Shown here: positions 26,119 through 34,410 of the stretch, in pieces
Numbering within the stretch: the stretch's first letter is position 1
Layout of the letters: the number at the start of each line of letters is the position of its first letter
Assembly (NCBI GenBank): GCA_002438845.1
Contig: DJRG01000065.1
Location: 1,792 to 63,303 of the forward strand
DNA: 61,512 bases
Origin: Bacteroidales bacterium UBA6366
Lineage (GTDB): Bacteria > Bacteroidota > Bacteroidia > Bacteroidales > UBA932
Direction: 5' to 3'
Notes under the pieces: model-generated
What the model saw: the letters and a program-made list of their open reading frames with translations, nothing else
What the model was told of the DNA's origin: nothing
Databases searched by the model: none
Position numbers and translations under genes: made by a program

Positions 26119-27066
26119 ATGAATATGAATGCGATAGTTAAAACCGAATTCAACTTGCCGGGACAGGTTGGAAAGTATGTCGGTAAGGTCCGTGATGTGT
26201 ATGACATTGACGGGCAGTATCTCGTGATGGTTGTGACAGACAGGATCTCGGCGTTTGACGTGGTCCTGCCGGAAGGCATCCCGTACAAGGGACAGGTTCT
26301 GAACCGCATAGCGGCCAAGTTCCTTGACGCGACATCTGACATCATTCCTAACTGGAAGGTCGCCGTTCCGGATCCGTCCGTCACCGTTGGCTACAAGTGT
26401 GAGCCTTTCAAGGTGGAGATGGTCATCCGTGGTTACCTTGCGGGACACGCCTGGAGAGAGTACAAGGCCGGTAAGAGGACAATCTGCGGCGTGGCCATGC
26501 CGGACGGTATGGTCGAGAACCAGAAGTTCCCGGAGCCGCTTGTGACTCCGACCTCAAAGGCCGCCGAGGGTCACGACGAGGACATCTCGAAGGAGGAGAT
26601 CATCGCCCAGGGCCTTGTAGGCCGCGAGGACTACGAGAAGCTGGAGGCTTACACAAGAGCCCTTTATCAGAGAGGCTGTGAGATTGCAGCTCAGCATGGA
26701 TTGATCTTGGTAGACACTAAGTACGAGTTCGGAAAGAAGGACGGACAGATCTACCTCATGGACGAGATCCACACTCCGGATTCTTCGCGTTACTTCTACT
26801 CGGAAGGCTATGAGGAGAGGCTTGCGAAGGGGGAGCATCAGAGGCAGCTTTCCAAGGAGTTCGTCCGTGAGTGGCTGATGGCCAATGGCTTCCAGGGACA
26901 GGATGGACAGAAAGTCCCGGAGATGACTCCTGAGGTTGTGGCAGGGATCTCTGACCGCTACATTGAGCTCTACGAGCATATTACCGGAGACAAGTTCGAG
27001 AAGACGGAATATTCCGCTGGCAGCATTGAGGCCAACGTCAAGGCTTGCCTTGAGGGTCTGAAATAA
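26119..27066 (+). CDS. purC: Phosphoribosylaminoimidazole-succinocarboxamide synthase
   Basis: 315 aa. Joins CAIR and aspartate to make SAICAR in purine synthesis. Family text: GKVRDVYDIDGQYLVMVVTDRISAFDVVLPEGIPYKGQVLN, VEMVIRGYLAGHAWREYKAG, PTSKAAEGHDEDI, and LVDTKYEFGKKDGQIYLMDEIHTPDSSRY. Length fits the longer SAICAR synthetase form. A TAAATTTG at 26047-26054 could be its -7 element, giving a leader of about 60 nt. Palindrome copies follow the stop. Confidence 0.97.
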   Translation: MNMNAIVKTEFNLPGQVGKYVGKVRDVYDIDGQYLVMVVTDRISAFDVVLPEGIPYKGQVLNRIAAKFLDATSDIIPNWKVAVPDPSVTVGYKCEPFKVEMVIRGYLAGHAWREYKAGKRTICGVAMPDGMVENQKFPEPLVTPTSKAAEGHDEDISKEEIIAQGLVGREDYEKLEAYTRALYQRGCEIAAQHGLILVDTKYEFGKKDGQIYLMDEIHTPDSSRYFYSEGYEERLAKGEHQRQLSKEFVREWLMANGFQGQDGQKVPEMTPEVVAGISDRYIELYEHITGDKFEKTEYSAGSIEANVKACLEGLK

Positions 27067-27078
27067 GAAAGTCGCTTC

Positions 27079-27137
27079 GTCACTTCGACATGCTCAGTGA
27101 CCGATCTGTCATGGACCCTGAGCTTGTCGAAGGGTCT
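27079..27137. repeat. Two palindrome copies, one with compensatory arm changes
   Basis: A canonical copy (GTCACTTCGACATGCTCAGT then GACC) at 27079-27102 and a variant at 27113-27137 whose arms are GACCCT and AGGGTC. Both arms of the variant changed together, so pairing is kept. They lie between purC and the next gene. Confidence 0.88.
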
Positions 27138-27144
27138 TGAGACA

Positions 27145-27612
27145 ATGGACGGCCTGAAACGAATATACGCCCGCAACTGCGAGGTGCGAAGGATTGACAG
27201 GACGGTCGCCGAACCGTTCCTTCAATCCTTTCACCGTTTGGGCTACACCCGTTGCCGTCATCTCTACGGCTTGTTCGTGAATCGGGGCGAGGACATTCCT
27301 TCCGGAACTTTGGTCGCTGTCGCCGGTTTCTCTGCCCCGAGAATATGGCGGAAAGGAGACCGGGAAATCCGCTCCTGCGAGTGGATCCGTTACGCCTCTT
27401 TGGAAGGCGTGGGAGTGGACGGAGGAATGGGCAAACTTCTGAAAGCCTTCATAGATGATGTGAGGCCAGACGATGTGATGAGCTATGCTGATGCCTCATG
27501 GTCCGTTGGCGGAGTCTATCGTAAACTGGGTTTCACGGAAGAGGAACCGAAGGTGTTCCCTGACGGAAGCAAAAGCTTGAAGTTTAGGCTGAAAATTACT
27601 GAATATGAGTAG
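27145..27612 (+). CDS. GNAT-like small protein of unknown function
   Basis: 155 aa, cytoplasmic. Strand-rich middle (SGTLVAVAGFSAPRIWRKG, SCEWIRYASLEGVGVDGGMG) and an end typical of acyltransferase-like proteins, VMSYADASWSVGGVYRKLGFTEEE, which resembles a motif in phage-encoded GNAT/Mom-like proteins. No acetyl-CoA loop is clear. I start at MDGLKRIYARN; the longer frame upstream runs into the palindromic repeat (SLSKG). It overlaps mtgA by 8 nt, so the two are translationally coupled. No specific reaction is claimed. Confidence 0.65.
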   Translation: MDGLKRIYARNCEVRRIDRTVAEPFLQSFHRLGYTRCRHLYGLFVNRGEDIPSGTLVAVAGFSAPRIWRKGDREIRSCEWIRYASLEGVGVDGGMGKLLKAFIDDVRPDDVMSYADASWSVGGVYRKLGFTEEEPKVFPDGSKSLKFRLKITEYE

Positions 27613-28321
27613 GAAAAAGAACCGTACTTTGTGGGGAAGACTATGGCGGCTGATACTTATCAAGCTGCCGTTGGCTTTCTTTGCGGTCACTTTCCTGTGG
27701 GTATTGATTCTTAGATGGTGCCCTGTCTATGTCACTCCGCTCATGATTCAAAGATCGATTCAACACTGGAGCGACAGGACTTTTCAAACACGCAAGACGT
27801 GGGTCCCTTACGAAAAGATCTCTCCAGAGATGGCCAAGGCAGTCATTGCCAGCGAGGACAACCTTTTTGACAAACACAACGGCTTCGACTGGAAGGCGAT
27901 CCGTCAGGCGCAAAAGGAATATGAGAGCGGCAGGCGACGCAGAGGTGGCAGCACCATATCCCAGCAGACGGCTAAGAATGTCTTTCTGCTTCCTCATAAG
28001 TCCATGGTACGTAAAGGCTTCGAGGCTTACTTCACGGTTTTGATCGAGTTGATGTGGGACAAGGAGAGGATCATGGAAGTCTATCTGAATGTCGCCGAGA
28101 TGGGTAAAGGAATATATGGGGTCGAGGCTGCGGCCGAGGCTTATTTCGGCACATCGGCCGCCAAGTTGACCCGCCGTCAGGCCTGCTTGATAGCCGCCTG
28201 CCTTCCGAATCCGGTGAAACGCAACGCCGGCAGACCTTCTCCATACATAAGCCGTCGTGCGGGCGACATCGCAGCCTTGGAGTCCAAGATCGGCTATCCC
28301 GACTGGGTCTATCACAAATGA
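27605..28321 (+). CDS. mtgA: Monofunctional peptidoglycan transglycosylase
   Basis: 238 aa, GT51 family, polymerising lipid II into glycan strands. One N-terminal membrane anchor (LIKLPLAFFAVTFLWVLIL), then the catalytic motifs: ASEDNLFDKHNGFD with the catalytic glutamate, RRRGGSTISQQTAKNVFL, KERIMEVYLNVAEMGKGIYGVEAAAEAYFG, and LTRRQACLIAACLPNP. No transpeptidase domain, hence monofunctional. Coupled to the preceding GNAT-like gene. Confidence 0.96.
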   Translation: MSRKKNRTLWGRLWRLILIKLPLAFFAVTFLWVLILRWCPVYVTPLMIQRSIQHWSDRTFQTRKTWVPYEKISPEMAKAVIASEDNLFDKHNGFDWKAIRQAQKEYESGRRRRGGSTISQQTAKNVFLLPHKSMVRKGFEAYFTVLIELMWDKERIMEVYLNVAEMGKGIYGVEAAAEAYFGTSAAKLTRRQACLIAACLPNPVKRNAGRPSPYISRRAGDIAALESKIGYPDWVYHK

Positions 28322-28363
28322 ATATCATAGTTTCGGCGCGGATGGATTTCCCACCGTTTTTGT

Positions 28364-28371
28364 TATATTTG
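28364..28371 (+). promoter_or_regulatory. -7 element of the epimerase/glycosyltransferase operon
   Basis: TATATTTG, about 94 nt upstream of the epimerase ATG. No clean -33 box. A palindrome copy would lie in the resulting 5' leader. Confidence 0.45.
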
Positions 28372-28387
28372 TAAACTTTGTTGAGCC

Positions 28388-28412
28388 GGTCACTGAGCTT
28401 GTCGAAGTGACG
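28388..28412. repeat. Palindrome copy in the epimerase 5' leader
   Basis: GGTCACT/AGTGACG arms around GAGCTTGTCGA, downstream of the probable promoter, so it would be transcribed as a hairpin. Confidence 0.85.
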
Positions 28413-28464
28413 AGCCCACCGTAGTGACACAATAAACGATAATTGTAATAAAAACAGAACTGAT

Positions 28465-29493
28465 ATGAAAATACTGGTTACCGGAGCAGCAGGCTTCATC
28501 GGCTCAAGGCTGATGGCAAGACTTGCGGAAAGAGGAGACGAGGTTGTCGGACTTGACAACATCAATGACTACTACGACGTACGTCTGAAGTACGGAAGGC
28601 TAAAAGAGAACGGATTCGACGGACCGTTCGAGGACGGAAACATGGTGGCGGGAGCGAAATACCCGAACTGCCGTTTCGTGAAGATGTCCATCTGCGACAA
28701 GGCCGCGCTGGATGCCCTTTTCGAGGAAGAAAAATTTGAAAGGGTAGTTAATCTGGCTGCGCAAGCCGGTGTGAGATATTCAATCACAAACCCTTACGTC
28801 TACCTTGAAAGCAACCTTCATGGATTCCTGAATATTCTTGAGGCATGCCGCAACTTCGGTGTGGGGCATCTTGTCTATGCCTCCTCCAGTTCGATCTACG
28901 GACTGAACGAGAAAGTCCCGTTCTCCGAGGACGACAAGGCTGACTGCCCGGTAAGCCTATACGGTGCGACCAAAAAGGCCAACGAACTGATGGCCCATTC
29001 ATATTCAAAACTTTACGGATTCGCTTCCACCGGACTTCGCTTTTTCACTGTCTATGGCCCGTGGGGACGTCCTGACATGTCCCCGATGCTTTTCGCCTCG
29101 GCCATCGCCAAGGGTGAGCCTATCAAGGTCTTCAACGGTGGCGACATGATCCGTGACTTCACCTATGTGGATGACATTGTCGAAGGTACCATCCGTGTGA
29201 TCGACCACACTCCGAAGGCAGAGGAATGCGCCCACAACGTCCCGGCCAAAGTCTACAACATCGGCTGCTCGCATCCTGTGAAACTGATGGATTTCATCAG
29301 CGAGATCGAGCAGGCCTACGGCAAGCCGGCCCAGAAGATTTTCCTCCCGATGCAGGCCGGAGACGTCTATCAGACCAACGCGGACACCACCAAACTGGAG
29401 ACTGAACTCGGCTACAAGCCAAGCACAACCCTCCACGACGGCATCCGCCGCTTCATGGAGTGGTACAAGAGTGACCTCAATCCGCTGAAGTAA
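28465..29493 (+). CDS. NAD-dependent nucleotide-sugar epimerase (UDP-glucuronate 4-epimerase type)
   Basis: 342 aa, extended SDR fold. NAD-binding GAAGFIG at 7-13, LDNINDYYDVRLKYGRL (typical of CapI/UDP-glucuronate 4-epimerases), the catalytic ASSSSIYG serine region and YGATKKANE with Tyr/Lys, and FFTVYGPWGRPDM. It probably makes UDP-galacturonate for surface polysaccharide. First gene of a three-gene plus-strand run with two glycosyltransferases. The exact sugar is an inference from family resemblance. Confidence 0.88.
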   Translation: MKILVTGAAGFIGSRLMARLAERGDEVVGLDNINDYYDVRLKYGRLKENGFDGPFEDGNMVAGAKYPNCRFVKMSICDKAALDALFEEEKFERVVNLAAQAGVRYSITNPYVYLESNLHGFLNILEACRNFGVGHLVYASSSSIYGLNEKVPFSEDDKADCPVSLYGATKKANELMAHSYSKLYGFASTGLRFFTVYGPWGRPDMSPMLFASAIAKGEPIKVFNGGDMIRDFTYVDDIVEGTIRVIDHTPKAEECAHNVPAKVYNIGCSHPVKLMDFISEIEQAYGKPAQKIFLPMQAGDVYQTNADTTKLETELGYKPSTTLHDGIRRFMEWYKSDLNPLK

Positions 29494-29517
29494 CCTACAT
29501 GAAGTCCCTGACGCCGG

Positions 29518-30729
29518 ATGAGGAGAGTCGCTGTAATATTCGAGGAAAACATCTTCGACCGTAAAGGGTCGTTTAATGCCAAATGTGCGAGAATCAAGCA
29601 TTTGGCTGAATTGACCGGATGGCAGATTGACGCTTTTTGCATCCAGCTTTACCAAGATGCGTTTGTAAGTTCAATTCTTGGGCGCAGGTCTCTTGACATT
29701 CCTGGAGATGGAGAAATCTCCGAGAAGGCTCTCCGCAAGAGGAAATCCCTGCTCCTAAACAGAGTGAGACTGAATCTCATCTGGAAGAATTACTCGATTT
29801 TGGACCATTTCCTGTTTTATAAATCAGGATTGCGTCCGGTCTGTTACCCTCGTTTCCTGAAAAGGCATGCGGATCTGCTCAAGGGGTACGATGTCGTCGC
29901 GGCCCACTCTTTTGTCGGAGGTTTCATCGCAAGGGAGGCGCAGCGAAGGTTCGGGATTCCGTTCTACATCTCGTGGCACGGTTCCGACATCCACACGACT
30001 CCTTTCAAACACCCTCAGATCAAAGATCTTACAGCAGAACTTCTCCGCGACGCGAAGATCAACTGCTTTGTCAGCCGCGATCTAATGGATGTGTCGGACC
30101 GGATCGGACCAGGAAACAAAACAGTCCTTTACAACGGCTGCGACGAACGCTTTGTCCGCTACCCGGAAGACAGGCGTGTGGAATTGAGGCGAGAGTTAGG
30201 GGTGCAAGGGAAAAAAGTCGTGACTTTTGCCGGCAACCTTCTTTCAGTAAAGAATCCTGAAAGCCTTCCTGGAATATTCCATGAGGTTCACAGGCTATTT
30301 CATGGTGACGTTGAGTTTTGGGTTGTCGGTGACGGTCGGTTAAGGTCAACGATTGAGACTGAAATCAATGCTGACAGCACTTTGTCGTGCCGTTTTTGGG
30401 GGAATATGCCTCCGGAGAGGATGCCGGAAATATTCAATTGCACTGATGTCCTCGTGCTACCAAGCAAGAATGAGGGACTTGGAATGGTTCTGGTTGAGGC
30501 GGTAAGATGTGGCGCATGTGCCGTGGCTTCACGTGTAGGGGGCATACCGGAGGTTATAGGAACGGAAAACACCGTCCCGTTGGATGGGAATTTTACAACA
30601 TGTATGGCGGATTTGACCGTCAAAGGATTGAATGGAAAGCTGCATAGACCTTCCGTCGATTTGTTTGATTGGAATCTGACTGCGGAAAAAGAGAGGCGAC
30701 TGATCGATAAAATGCTGTCAAATGGCTGA
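29518..30729 (+). CDS. Glycosyltransferase family 4
   Basis: 403 aa, GT-B fold. N-terminal acceptor domain with YDVVAAHSFVGGFIAREAQR and ISWHGSDIHTTPFKHP; C-terminal nucleotide-sugar domain with VVTFAGNLLSVKNPESLPGI and the E-x7-E motif in SKNEGLGMVLVEAVRCGACAVAS. A retaining sugar transferase of polysaccharide assembly, on the cytoplasmic face of the inner membrane. Starts 24 nt after the epimerase and overlaps the next gene by 8 nt. Confidence 0.9.
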   Translation: MRRVAVIFEENIFDRKGSFNAKCARIKHLAELTGWQIDAFCIQLYQDAFVSSILGRRSLDIPGDGEISEKALRKRKSLLLNRVRLNLIWKNYSILDHFLFYKSGLRPVCYPRFLKRHADLLKGYDVVAAHSFVGGFIAREAQRRFGIPFYISWHGSDIHTTPFKHPQIKDLTAELLRDAKINCFVSRDLMDVSDRIGPGNKTVLYNGCDERFVRYPEDRRVELRRELGVQGKKVVTFAGNLLSVKNPESLPGIFHEVHRLFHGDVEFWVVGDGRLRSTIETEINADSTLSCRFWGNMPPERMPEIFNCTDVLVLPSKNEGLGMVLVEAVRCGACAVASRVGGIPEVIGTENTVPLDGNFTTCMADLTVKGLNGKLHRPSVDLFDWNLTAEKERRLIDKMLSNG

Positions 30730-31678
30730 GATTTCTGTTGTTTGTCCGGTGTTCAACGCGGAAAAATACCTTCACAGATGCGTGGACAGTGTCTTGTCCC
30801 AATCTTTCCGTGATTTCGAGTTGCTGTTGGTGGACGATGGCTGTGAGGATGCCGGCGGACGGATTTGTGACGAATATGCCCAGGCCGACACCAGGGTCAA
30901 AGTCATACACAAAGCGAACGGAGGTGTTTCATCCGCGCGCCAGGCTGGGATGGATGCCGCCACAGGCAGGTACTTCATCCACATCGATCCGGATGACTGG
31001 ATCGACCCGGATTTGCTTGTCAGGATGCATGACACGGCAGTAAGTGAGAATGCCGATGTTGTTTGCTGCGACATGCTTGCCGTTTTCAGCAGCGCCGCAG
31101 TTCTTCTCAGGCAATGCCACCTTGGTTACTCCCAGAGACGTATAGCTGAGGCGGTCGCAAGCGGAGAGATGTCTCATTCTTTGTGCAACAAATTGATTCT
31201 CCGCTCCGTTTACGATAGTTACGGATTGTTTTTCCCACAGGAGGTTTCAACCGGAGAGGATGCCGTCGTGTGTGACACAATGTTCATCAAAGGGGTCAAG
31301 TGTGCGTTCTGCGAAGGGGTCTACTATCACTATGATCGTGTGAGCGGTCAGAATTCTCTGACAAGGACAAACTTTGAGAAGAGCCTGGATTCGATCAAAC
31401 GTTGTGTGGGTTTGTTGGAGAATGTGGATGGTGACAAAAAGATCAGAGCCCTGTCTGTCCGCAAGATGAAGGACATGGCGAAGATGAAGGCGTTCTATTT
31501 CCTGCCCTTCAAGGAATTCAGGGATTTGTACAAGGAGATCAATCTTGATTATTTTTTCAGGAATATTCTAAAAGTCAGGAAACGTGAGGCTTATGTCGCC
31601 TTGGCCTTGCTTGTTCACAGCAACAAGGCAGCGTTCGCTCTTTTCAGAAAACTGAAATCTGTCGGTGGCAGGACATGA
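30722..31678 (+). CDS. Glycosyltransferase family 2
   Basis: 318 aa, GT-A fold. ISVVCPVFNAEKYLHRCVDSVLSQ, LLLVDDGCEDAGGRICDEYA, NGGVSSARQAGMDAA and the DxD motif in FIHIDPDDWIDPD. Inverting transferase of glycan assembly. The start codon overlaps the preceding glycosyltransferase gene. Its stop converges on the minus-strand phosphonate operon with 6 nt between them, which suggests the two transcripts belong to one locus. C-terminal helices (about 240-315) probably bind the membrane or acceptor. Confidence 0.9.
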   Translation: MAEISVVCPVFNAEKYLHRCVDSVLSQSFRDFELLLVDDGCEDAGGRICDEYAQADTRVKVIHKANGGVSSARQAGMDAATGRYFIHIDPDDWIDPDLLVRMHDTAVSENADVVCCDMLAVFSSAAVLLRQCHLGYSQRRIAEAVASGEMSHSLCNKLILRSVYDSYGLFFPQEVSTGEDAVVCDTMFIKGVKCAFCEGVYYHYDRVSGQNSLTRTNFEKSLDSIKRCVGLLENVDGDKKIRALSVRKMKDMAKMKAFYFLPFKEFRDLYKEINLDYFFRNILKVRKREAYVALALLVHSNKAAFALFRKLKSVGGRT

Positions 31679-31684
31679 TCCGGC

Positions 31685-32968
31685 CTATCTGAGGGCCGTG
31701 CGGAATGTGTCGAAAATGTTTTGCGAGACTTTCCCGGTTCCCGGGGTTTTAAGTTCCCGTTCGTAGTAATCCTCCCTCAGAGGCCTCATAGGGTCTTTTC
31801 CTTCCAGAATCACCTCGTTTATGAACTGTTCAATGTCTTGAAGGGTTTCTCCCGTGTAGTGCAATTCCATGCTTTTTCTTGCGTCCATATTCATTGTCTC
31901 CATGAGTTTTTCCTTCTCACCAGTGACGAACATAATCGGTTTTCGTGTGAAGAGGTATTCTATCATGAAAGAGCAACAGTCGTGTATCATTGCGTCGGAA
32001 GACAGGAACAAGTCATAGTATTCACCATCGACAAACGAAGTGTTAGGCATCGTTCTCCATTTGTCGAAATAGTTGTCAGTCCTGGTTTTTCCCCATTCTT
32101 CCAGTTCGTACAGCTTTCGCATCAGCCGAGGGTGTGGCTTGAACGCGAACTGAACTCTGTCCGAGTACTTTTGAGCCAATCCGACCATTCCGTCAGCTAT
32201 TTCCAAAAAATTGGAATAGTCCAGAAGGTCATTCTTAAGGATGGAGTGATGTGGCGCCCAGATGATCCTTCTCATGCTTCCGTTTTGTGGCTTCCAGTCC
32301 TTCTCCGAATATTTCCGCGTACCCGTCAGATAGTCGGCGGAAGTGTATCCACTGACCACGATATTATCCCGCCTTGTCGTCAGGTAGCGGGCTTCGTGCT
32401 CTTTGGACTGCCTTGTCGGATAGAACATTTTCCAGCAGATGTTCTTGTAGAACAGATTCCTTAGGCTTGGCAGATCGTTGATGGCGATGCAGTACGGAAT
32501 GTATGCGAAAAGGCAGTCATGGAAGTAGTCCATGACCTTGTATTCCTCTCTTTCGACATTGTACGGCTGGGCGTAGAGCAGGATGTCCGGCTTGAACGCC
32601 TTGAGGTTGAAGTACTTTCCGGAAGAGACGTCGTAGCCCTTGATGAAAGGGAACCCTTTGGACTTGAAATAATCCCTCATCTCATTCTGGACATATTCCT
32701 TATAGTCCAGAGAGTCATGCTTGTAGATGAACGAGACTATGTAAGGGTCGAAACGTTCACTGTCCAGAAACAGCCTGAAAAGGTCATCGTTCTTCCACAT
32801 CCCTATGTTGATGACGAAAAAAACGACCTTGATTCGTTCTTTTTTGAAAACTCTGTCCTCGATTTCCGGAAGCCTCATGTCATAGGCTTTGATTCGTGGC
32901 GTTTTCAGGAGTTCTGTCAGGGAATCAAGGAGGTTGTAGTATTTGCGTTTCAGGAAACTCTTGATCAT
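31685..32968 (-). CDS. CDP-glycerol glycerophosphotransferase-like (TagB/TagF) enzyme
   Basis: 427 aa. Recognised by IIWAPHHSILKNDLLDYSNF, RVQFAFKPHPRLMRKLY, and SSDAMIHDCCSFMIEYLFTRKPIMFV, the typical C-terminal motifs of TagB/TarF-type GT-B enzymes that move polyol-phosphates from CDP-linked donors. In this operon the donor could be CMP-AEP, so it is my candidate for the AEP transferase. The ATG (MIKSFLKRKYYNLL) overlaps the flippase stop in an ATGA. Longer in-frame sequence upstream is antisense text of the flippase gene and is excluded. Confidence 0.82.
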   Translation of the reverse strand: MIKSFLKRKYYNLLDSLTELLKTPRIKAYDMRLPEIEDRVFKKERIKVVFFVINIGMWKNDDLFRLFLDSERFDPYIVSFIYKHDSLDYKEYVQNEMRDYFKSKGFPFIKGYDVSSGKYFNLKAFKPDILLYAQPYNVEREEYKVMDYFHDCLFAYIPYCIAINDLPSLRNLFYKNICWKMFYPTRQSKEHEARYLTTRRDNIVVSGYTSADYLTGTRKYSEKDWKPQNGSMRRIIWAPHHSILKNDLLDYSNFLEIADGMVGLAQKYSDRVQFAFKPHPRLMRKLYELEEWGKTRTDNYFDKWRTMPNTSFVDGEYYDLFLSSDAMIHDCCSFMIEYLFTRKPIMFVTGEKEKLMETMNMDARKSMELHYTGETLQDIEQFINEVILEGKDPMRPLREDYYERELKTPGTGKVSQNIFDTFRTALR

Positions 32969-34404
32969 TTCAGTATCTGCTTGATTATGGATGTCATTTC
33001 CGCAAAGGCGGAAAGTCTGAAGATTTTTGCGAGGCCAAGGTAGGCGGCCATGCATATTGCTGTGGACAATGCGATCAGGGCGACTGGCGGAAGTTCCATC
33101 ATGCAGATAGACAAGGACAAGACCAGGACAAGCAGGGACAGTGACAGATAGGGGAGTGTCTGGAGGAACTGCTCCTTGAATCCGTAGCCGAGCAGGCGCT
33201 TTGTGTAGTAGGTGTTGCAGAAGAAAGCTATGAAGTTGTAGATCGCGGCACCGACGCAGATCCCGATGATCCCCATGAAGCACGAGATGAACAGTATCGT
33301 GAACGCGATGGTCTTCTTGAATACTTCCAGTTTCAGCACAAGGTCGGACCTCCCTTTGACATAGAGCAGGTTCAGATTGATTTTTGTCAGACAGTCGTAA
33401 ATCCAGCCGAAGCATAGAATCTGAAGGTAAGGGACGCACTCCAACCATTTGTCGGTGACCAGAAACCGGATCAAAGGTTCGGCTATTCCGGCAAGAAGCA
33501 TCATCAGAGGGAATATGGCGAAAGCGGAGACGGATAGGAACCGTTTGTAGGCATCCAGCAGCACGGCATTGTTGTCTTGGACTTTGGAAAGCACCGGGAA
33601 TGAGACATTGTACAGGACTCCCGACAGGGAGGAGCCGGCCATGGTCGCGAACTTGTTGGCGGTTGTGTACTGTCCAAGGTCCGCAGGTGTGAACTTCTTG
33701 CCGATGATCAGGCTTCGTATGTTGGTGTAGATGCTTGAAATCAGCGAGGCCAGTACGAGCTTCGACCCGAAGGAAAAGAGTTCTTTGAATATCCTCCCGG
33801 AGAAGACCGGAGACGGAAACCACCTCACACTGAAAACAGTCAGCAAGAGTTTGAACAGCGCGATACTGACCGACTGAGCCACGAGGGCCCACACACCGAA
33901 TCCTGAATATGCCATCACGATCCCAGTGACTCCGGAAAGGAGCGCGCTCACGACGTTGATCTTGGACTGCGTCTTGAAATCAATGCGTTTGGTGAGCTGG
34001 ACCGTGTTGGTGGCTGACAAAGCTCCTATGATGAGGCTGACGGAACTGACCCTCGCGATGTCCTTGAGCAGCGGCTGCCCGTAGAAATCCGCGATGAGGG
34101 GGGCTGACACGAAAAGAATCCCGTAGCAGACGAGACTGATTCCGACATTGATGTAGAAGACAGTGGAATATGTCGTGTCGTCGCAGTCTTTCTTCTGGAT
34201 CAATGCGGATGAGAACCCTCCGTCGATGAAGACCTGGCTGATGGCGAGGAAGATCGCCAGCATCCCGATCATCCCGTAGTCATCCGGGGAAAGCAGCCTG
34301 GCGAGCACGATGCTGACGAGGAACTGGATTCCCTGCACGGAGAACTGCCCCGTGAGGCTCCACAGGACTCCCGAAACGGTCTTCTTCTTCAGGTCTGAAC
34401 TCAT
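32965..34404 (-). CDS. Wzx-like polysaccharide flippase
   Basis: 479 aa, about 12-14 membrane segments, MOP superfamily (Wzx/WzxC type). The N-terminus VSGVLWSLTGQFSVQGIQFLVSIVLARLLSPDDYGMIGM is characteristic. It would move an undecaprenyl-linked glycan across the inner membrane. It starts 6 nt after the opine-type dehydrogenase and overlaps the TagB-like gene, placing glycan export inside the phosphonate operon. Confidence 0.92.
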   Translation of the reverse strand: MSSDLKKKTVSGVLWSLTGQFSVQGIQFLVSIVLARLLSPDDYGMIGMLAIFLAISQVFIDGGFSSALIQKKDCDDTTYSTVFYINVGISLVCYGILFVSAPLIADFYGQPLLKDIARVSSVSLIIGALSATNTVQLTKRIDFKTQSKINVVSALLSGVTGIVMAYSGFGVWALVAQSVSIALFKLLLTVFSVRWFPSPVFSGRIFKELFSFGSKLVLASLISSIYTNIRSLIIGKKFTPADLGQYTTANKFATMAGSSLSGVLYNVSFPVLSKVQDNNAVLLDAYKRFLSVSAFAIFPLMMLLAGIAEPLIRFLVTDKWLECVPYLQILCFGWIYDCLTKINLNLLYVKGRSDLVLKLEVFKKTIAFTILFISCFMGIIGICVGAAIYNFIAFFCNTYYTKRLLGYGFKEQFLQTLPYLSLSLLVLVLSLSICMMELPPVALIALSTAICMAAYLGLAKIFRLSAFAEMTSIIKQILK

Positions 34405-34410
34405 TTGTCT

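Noticed and set aside
32969..33892. N-terminal extension of the TagB-like protein by about 300 residues
   Set aside because: This frame is antisense to the flippase gene, has no family features, and a good start (MIKSFLKRKYY) exists at the ATGA overlap.
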